Assembly (NCBI RefSeq): GCF_007565055.1
Contig: NC_044559.1
Span: 42,402,546 to 42,466,545 of the forward strand
DNA from: Rhinopithecus roxellana
Lineage: Eukaryota; Chordata; Mammalia; Primates; Cercopithecidae
Reading direction: 5' to 3'
Length of the DNA: 64,000 bases
How positions within the stretch are numbered: the stretch's first letter is position 1; every line of letters begins with the position of its first letter. This document shows, in pieces, positions 58,936 to 64,000 of the stretch. The notes below the pieces were generated by a model. That model made no database searches. It worked only from the letters and a program-made list of their open reading frames with translations, and was not told the DNA's origin. The position numbers and the translations under genes were made by a program.

Positions 58936-60339
58936 TGAATTCAGGGACCCAGGGAGCATTGCAAGTGAGCCTGGCTACCAGATATTGGCACATGAAACAC
59001 AGCAAGCCCCACATTTTGTTAAGCATACACCCATTTGGGTAATTTTCTATATTTCTACTTTTGGTAAAGAAAGAGAAATATTTCTCTAAGAAAAACAAGT
59101 TATGATAAAGTACAAACTGACAGCCTCAGAGTCAGGGAGACAATAGGGAGTGGTGGAGATGCTGGATTCAGAAAGAGCCCAGGCCCTGGGTAGACCCAGT
59201 GTCGCTAGATCTTTTGATATTTAAGGGAAGCTAGAAACTCAGATTTTTACTTAAAAAAAATTTTTTTTATGCTGACTCATAAAATATTTAAGCAGCATAT
59301 AAGCCAAGCAAAATATAGAAGGCAAGGATCAGGCTTGGGGGTCCATAAAATGGAATTTTTAAAAAGTTTCTAAACAGGTTCATTTTGAATTTGATAGGAT
59401 TGTTACTATTTGAAACTACATTCACCTTGAAAGTGCTCACCAGGCAGAAATAACAATAACCTACTCAGAAAGCAGGTAAGAGTAAGAATTTCATTAAAAG
59501 TTTTACGTAATGGCAGAATACCGATAATCTACCTCTTTCCAAAATTCCTATAGCACCATCCATGCACAGGCTAAATCTGATAGACACTTAGTAGAATTCC
59601 ATATGCAAAAGCATCTGTGAATTGTTTTTAAGTTTTTAATTGCAGACATGTACATTTAGAGAAAACCTCCTCATGAAGTTAACGTTCGGTGCATCAGCCT
59701 AGCATCGTCAATTTAAACACGATACAGAATGCCATAGAGTAAACATTTAAGCCCCTCCCTTCCTTCTTGGAACGGGGGTGGTCTTTTGTAACATATTTTT
59801 TTTCCCATTTTCCAAGTATGAAAACTCCAGCGACCAAATGGTTTCTGTTCAACTGTTCAACTCAAACACCCTTGTCATTCTTCAGCAAGAGCTTTATTTA
59901 GAAGTTCCCAGAGAAATGAAAGTGAGAAAACCCGGTTCATAAAGAGAATGGATATAAAGAGCTCCATTAATACAGCTGCTGGGCCTGGAAAGTCAACAAA
60001 GCCTGATAATGTGTTTTATTTGGACCTATCCTCTACTGTGTGCTGGTGATAAGGAGGTGCTTGAAGCGCAGACATTCACTGTACTACACGAACTCAGCCC
60101 CTTATTGATTCTGAAACAATGCTCCCTTTCAGATCACACCCATTTAAGTGAATAATAATGAGGCAATACAGGGGAGAAGACGTGGTACGGCACTTGGAGC
60201 ACAAGGAGCCAGCACAGTGGGGCTTTATTTCAGGTGCTGCCCACTGTCCAGTTGAGTCAATTCATTTACCCTCCGCATACACTTGTTCTCTGTGTGCAAA
60301 ACAGGGCTGGAGCAATTGCTTATAGCCACATTACTTCTT
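58936..60339. other. Unique DNA, possible conserved element near 60 kb
   Basis: No transposon is recognised. The part 59930-60180 holds words common in enhancers: an E-box in ttaatacagctgctgggcct, an ATTAAT core and a GATAAT. This is suggestive only. Confidence 0.4.
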
Positions 60340-60510
60340 CTTCTTTCATTTTAACCATTTTGTTGAGGTACAACTGACATGTAAAAAGCTGTGCATATTT
60401 CATTATGCAGCTCGATGAGTTTGGGGATAAGAATACACCCGTGAAACCATTACTACCATCAAGGCCATAAACATAGCACCTCTCAAGTTTCCTCCTGCCT
60501 TCATCACTAC
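60340..60510 (-). mobile_element. L1M fragment, antisense
   Basis: Antisense L1 3' UTR wording: accattttgttgaggtacaa, ctgacatgtaaaaagctgtg, atacacccgtgaaaccatta and ctctcaagtttcctcctgcc. The 108-residue antisense frame across it is not a gene. Confidence 0.75.
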
Positions 60511-60699
60511 TATTATCATTATCATTTCTCCAAGGAACTCTGCAAGACTCAAGCTCTCGTTTTATGGAAAGCTTGGCAACCAGTCTCCATACAGGCCATG
60601 CAAGCACCAGCCAGAGTTTCAGAATCAGATTTAGAAGGGATGTCAACAGGTACCTGGTTCAACTTTGGGTACCACACCCAGAACCCCCTTCAGGATTCC

Positions 60700-61115
60700 T
60701 CCTGCGGCTTCCACAGCCTGACTGCAGTCTTCAGGGACCACTGCTGCACTGTCACTGTCATCTCTTCTGTTCTCCCTGTCACTCTTTCTGCTCCAGCCAC
60801 ACTGGACTTCTGCAATCTCATTCCAGCTCCCTGACTTTGCACTTGCCATTCTGTGTCACAGGGCTTGGCTCAATGTCACCCTCCCTCACCATGCCATGCA
60901 AAGTTCTTTCTCTATCACCCTCCACTATGGCACCCTCTACTAGTCTCTAGAAAGCACACAGCACTATCAGAAGTGATGTTGGTAATTATTTGCTGGGTTG
61001 TTCAATTTCAGTCTTGCATCCTACAACAAATACTTCAAGACCAAGGGCCTTGTCCACAATTATATAACCCCAGTGCCTGCAACTGTGCCTAGTAGAATCT
61101 CAAATGCCTTCAGAT
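60700..61115 (+). mobile_element. L2 LINE 3' region
   Basis: L2 order: tttctgctccagccacactg, gactttgcacttgccattct, caagggccttgtccacaatt and ccccagtgcctgcaactgtg, then cctagtagaatctcaaatgc. The 128- and 79-residue frames over it reflect this old LINE text and have no intact domain. Confidence 0.65.
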
Positions 61116-63619
61116 GTCAGGCAGGCGACAGCAATCAGTGACAAGGACTGGGTGTAAGGCAACAGGGAGGAGTGTGGACGTCTGTGAGTCCAAGCTCAGT
61201 AAAAAACATTCAATATGTAAATCCTGTTGCAGGTCAAGCAAAAACACCAGGAGGCAGAAACCCCTCTCTGTCACCAACTCTGACTTGGCAAAGCTCCTCT
61301 CTAAATGCAGTTCCCAGCATGGTACCTGCTAAGCCAGATGGGCCCTGGCAAGCCCAGAGCAGACATTCTCTCTCCCCAGGATCCAGCCGTCTCCTGGCTT
61401 TTTGGAGTTTTCTTTTTTGTTGTTTTCATTGACTACACTTCACCCTTAGCAAATATGTTCAGCCAAAGAACCAGTTAGGTTTCCAAACTTGCCCCCAAAA
61501 CACAACTACCTTTTTCAGAAAGTGTAACTGAAATTACTAATCAAATTGTCATTAAGAGAACTAAAGAATTAGAACAGAAAGAAATCAAAAATAGATTTTA
61601 AAAAATCAGTGATTGGAGGGGACAGAATGTATTGTGTGGTTTATTTTCAACGTGATTTATCTTCAAAATCCCACTTGGTTTAGGCTATCAGAAAGAAATT
61701 TCTGTCTCAAGTCTCAGAGCATGTACTCACAGACACATGCCGCCCAGAAGCAGAAAATCCACGTCAACTGGGATTAAACAGTTTGCTATCAGTCACCCGC
61801 AATCAGTATAATCACCATGGAGAGCTCTGAAATAAACTTGTATATTCACGAGAAGTAGCAAAACCCTCCAAGATAAGAACTTCATCATCCCCAAGCAAAT
61901 TTTCGGCAGACCTGAATCAAAATATCCTTTTGAGGTTGGAAAATGTGGGCATTTCTCTAGCTTGGAAAAAACTGAAAAGTGAAAGTATATGTCCTCAAAA
62001 AGACAGCTCTAGATGTTCTGCTCAATTCAAACCCCACAGCTATGGAAAGACATCAGAAGCAAAGCTATAGGTTTCATCCCAATTTCCACTGCGGTTGGGT
62101 ACTTTTATGCAGGCAGAAACATTTAAAGTCTTAGGGTCTACTCCAAATGAAGTTAGACTTCTGCAGCTCTTCCATCACTAACCATTATAATGCATGAACG
62201 GAATTCATCTGAAACTTCAGTTCTCTGTATTTCTTCAATCAGAAATTGATGTGAAGAGAGTAAAGCTAAACTCACTGAAAATCCAAACGCTGATAACCAA
62301 GTAGGATCCCCCCATCCCCCACACTCCCAAATACTTTGTCTGGCTGGGAGAAGTTTAAGTGTCAGTTCTCTAATAAGACTGATTTAGGGGCTATCCAGCA
62401 CTACTTAATTTTGCCAATATTGAATGATGACTGAAAGCATTTTTGATCTGCAGACTTAAGTCTGCTTCAAAGCAATGTTTTTCCTAGCCTGTTACGGAAT
62501 CAGGAATAGGCAGTGATCTCAAAAGACTAAAAGAAAAATCAGAAACTCTTAGGATCATGACCACCACTCGCTGACAGAGCCATCACCCCATTTCTTGTGG
62601 CCTAACATGGATTACCCTACACGAAGACCCTCTCCTTTCACTGATTTTCTTCCATCTGGAAACAAGACTTCAAGCAGAAATGCAAAAACCCTGGCAAAGC
62701 TGCTTAGATTCTGGCATTCCCACAATTCCATTGTTTGCTCTAATTTGGGGAGGTCAGAGGAGGAGAGTTCCGAGGGGCACAGGATTCTGAGTTACAAAGC
62801 CCCCAGCCCCATTGTTCCCAGAGCCAGCTCACTCCCTCCCCTTCCTCTGAAGTGGCAAATCCCCCAGCCCCCCTCAGTGGCCTCTCAGTCTCTGAAAGGC
62901 TCAGGCATCCGCTTCACATAATGCTGGAGGAGGAATATTTAGGTTCACTGAGACAATGCTGCAAACAGCTCAACACCCTCTCTCCAGGACTGAGCATCAG
63001 ACAAGAAAAGGGCCAGCCTGTTCCAAAGCCCCTGTCTCAGTGGTAGACTTTTAAATAAAGTCCTCTGGTGTCTTCATCCCATTGCACTTGTTTAATCAAA
63101 CGGGTTAAACGTTAGTGGTGTCTTTATTATCGCATTATGCTCTCCTGTGCAGCAGCTTGGAGGTGGGAGGAGGGGACACAAAACGCTACTACACTTTACC
63201 TCCCCTCTTGCCCAGAGCTGCAAATCCTGACAGTGGAAAAAGACAAGTGGAGGAGGGGGCCGAAGTCCACTTTGTCTCCCATTGTCATTCAGCGGGTTTA
63301 TAAAGGTGGGGCGAGAAGCATTTGAATGGGGTGAGACCAGCCTATGGGAAAGGGAGACAAATCACTGCAAAGCCAGAAGACTGAGGGTACAAGTCATAAA
63401 ATGATCCCTTTTAGAGGTCTTACTGGGAGAGGCTTTTTGAAGATAAATGTTAGGTTCAAGACAGATGCTGGTGGGGTTGATTTTTACAAATTTTAGGGTT
63501 GGAAATAGTCAATAGGTTCTGAAAGCATTCTAAATCCCATTGTTAACCAGGAATCAATGCATTATTGATTTTCTCAAGAGTTTCTCTGCTGGCAAAGATG
63601 TTTTTAATAGAGAGGGAAA
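61116..63619. other. Unique non-coding DNA
   Basis: No repeat recognised over 2.5 kb. The 108-residue frame at 62595-62921 has no domain. A TATA-like word with GC-rich flanks (gcgggtttataaaggtgggg) lies at 63292-63311. No exon can be supported. Confidence 0.45.
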
Positions 63620-63705
63620 AAATAGATATACATATATACATACATGAATGATATATAGACATATAGTACATATAGATACATGTATATACATACTTGTGTG
63701 TATCT
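63620..63705 (+). repeat. AT/CA-rich simple repeat
   Basis: Imperfect runs of atatacatacat and gatatatagacatatag type words. Likely a decayed microsatellite. Confidence 0.75.
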
Positions 63706-64000
63706 TGACAGGTTACAAAAATTCCTGCTAATTCTAAAAGAAAACTAGTCAATTTGCTTTTTCTGGTTATCCAGAAAAATTGAGGGCCAAGGGGAGAGCT
63801 CACTGCAGGACTGATCTATTCTTCAAGTATTGCCAACTTTTTTCCTGTTATTTGGGACAGATCCCAAGACAGTGACTCTAGGTGGACTCTGGGGGCTTCC
63901 TCGGGTGATGACACAAAGCAAACTTGATGGTGAAGGGAAAGCCCCTACTGGATCTCAAACTCTGGGCTCTGCTGGCCACAACGTGGTGCAGCTGAAATTG
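63706..64000. other. Unique non-coding DNA to the window end
   Basis: Nothing recognised. Confidence 0.4.

Noticed and set aside
60564..60950. 128-residue S/L/P-rich frame
   Set aside because: Largely L2-derived text; L2 antisense and sense regions often stay open by composition.
1..64000. CRISPR arrays, operons, ribosome binding sites, bacterial or phage genes
   Set aside because: Repeat content is purely mammalian and no prokaryotic gene organisation is present.
1..64000. tRNA, 5S, U6, Y RNA or 7SK genes and pseudogenes
   Set aside because: I looked for their conserved words on both strands and saw none; only Alu (7SL-derived) and MIR (tRNA-derived) SINEs are present. A covariance-model scan would be needed to exclude decayed copies.

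Overview
The window looks like non-coding primate chromosome, most likely from an Old World monkey (macaque, baboon or vervet type). It has full-length Alu elements (7SL-derived SINEs found only in primates), L1, L2 and MIR, Tigger and Charlie-type DNA transposons, and very few CpGs. Two AluY copies carry bases I know from the cercopithecid AluYRa/YRb lineages, such as gatccggccac and actagccgggcgaggtgg, rather than the human AluY form. I found no believable protein-coding gene, rRNA, tRNA, CRISPR or bacterial signal. The longest open frames run through Alus, CA repeats or polypyrimidine DNA.

Layout. 1-3.6 kb: unique DNA, an AluY and a young L1 3' end inserted at one target site, and older L1 pieces. 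3.6-6.3 kb: a nested stack, in which an old repeat is split by a Tigger1 transposon that holds an AluYRa, an inverted 153-bp copy of nearby DNA, and an antisense AluS. 6.3-21.8 kb: mostly unique DNA with an LTR-like fragment, MIRs, two copies of one MER-type repeat, a long CA-rich tract and a (TG)24. 21.8-40 kb: four Alus, an LTR-like repeat, a 1.1-kb L1M, L2/MIR pieces and a MER5A-like element; some unique stretches (around 18.4, 36.4 and 60.0 kb) look like candidate conserved elements.

40.4-45.1 kb: a long antisense L1M broken by an AluS and a Tigger3-type element. 45.1-52.5 kb: old repeats, a complete MER1B-type element with perfect 8-bp duplications, a sense L1M 3' end with an Alu inside it, an antisense L1M with another Alu inside it, and a right-monomer-only Alu. 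52.5-64 kb: a polypyrimidine tract, a GAT minisatellite, many L2/MIR relics and mostly unique DNA to the end.

No pathway or operon is present; the content is a record of successive insertions. The strongest unusual signal is the 153-bp inverted duplication (source 3630-3782, copy 5416-5568; 3 mismatches, no gaps). It has CTCC and CCATT microhomology at its two junctions, as expected of a template-switch event. Repeat family names come from remembered consensus sequences, not from a search, so subfamily labels are provisional.
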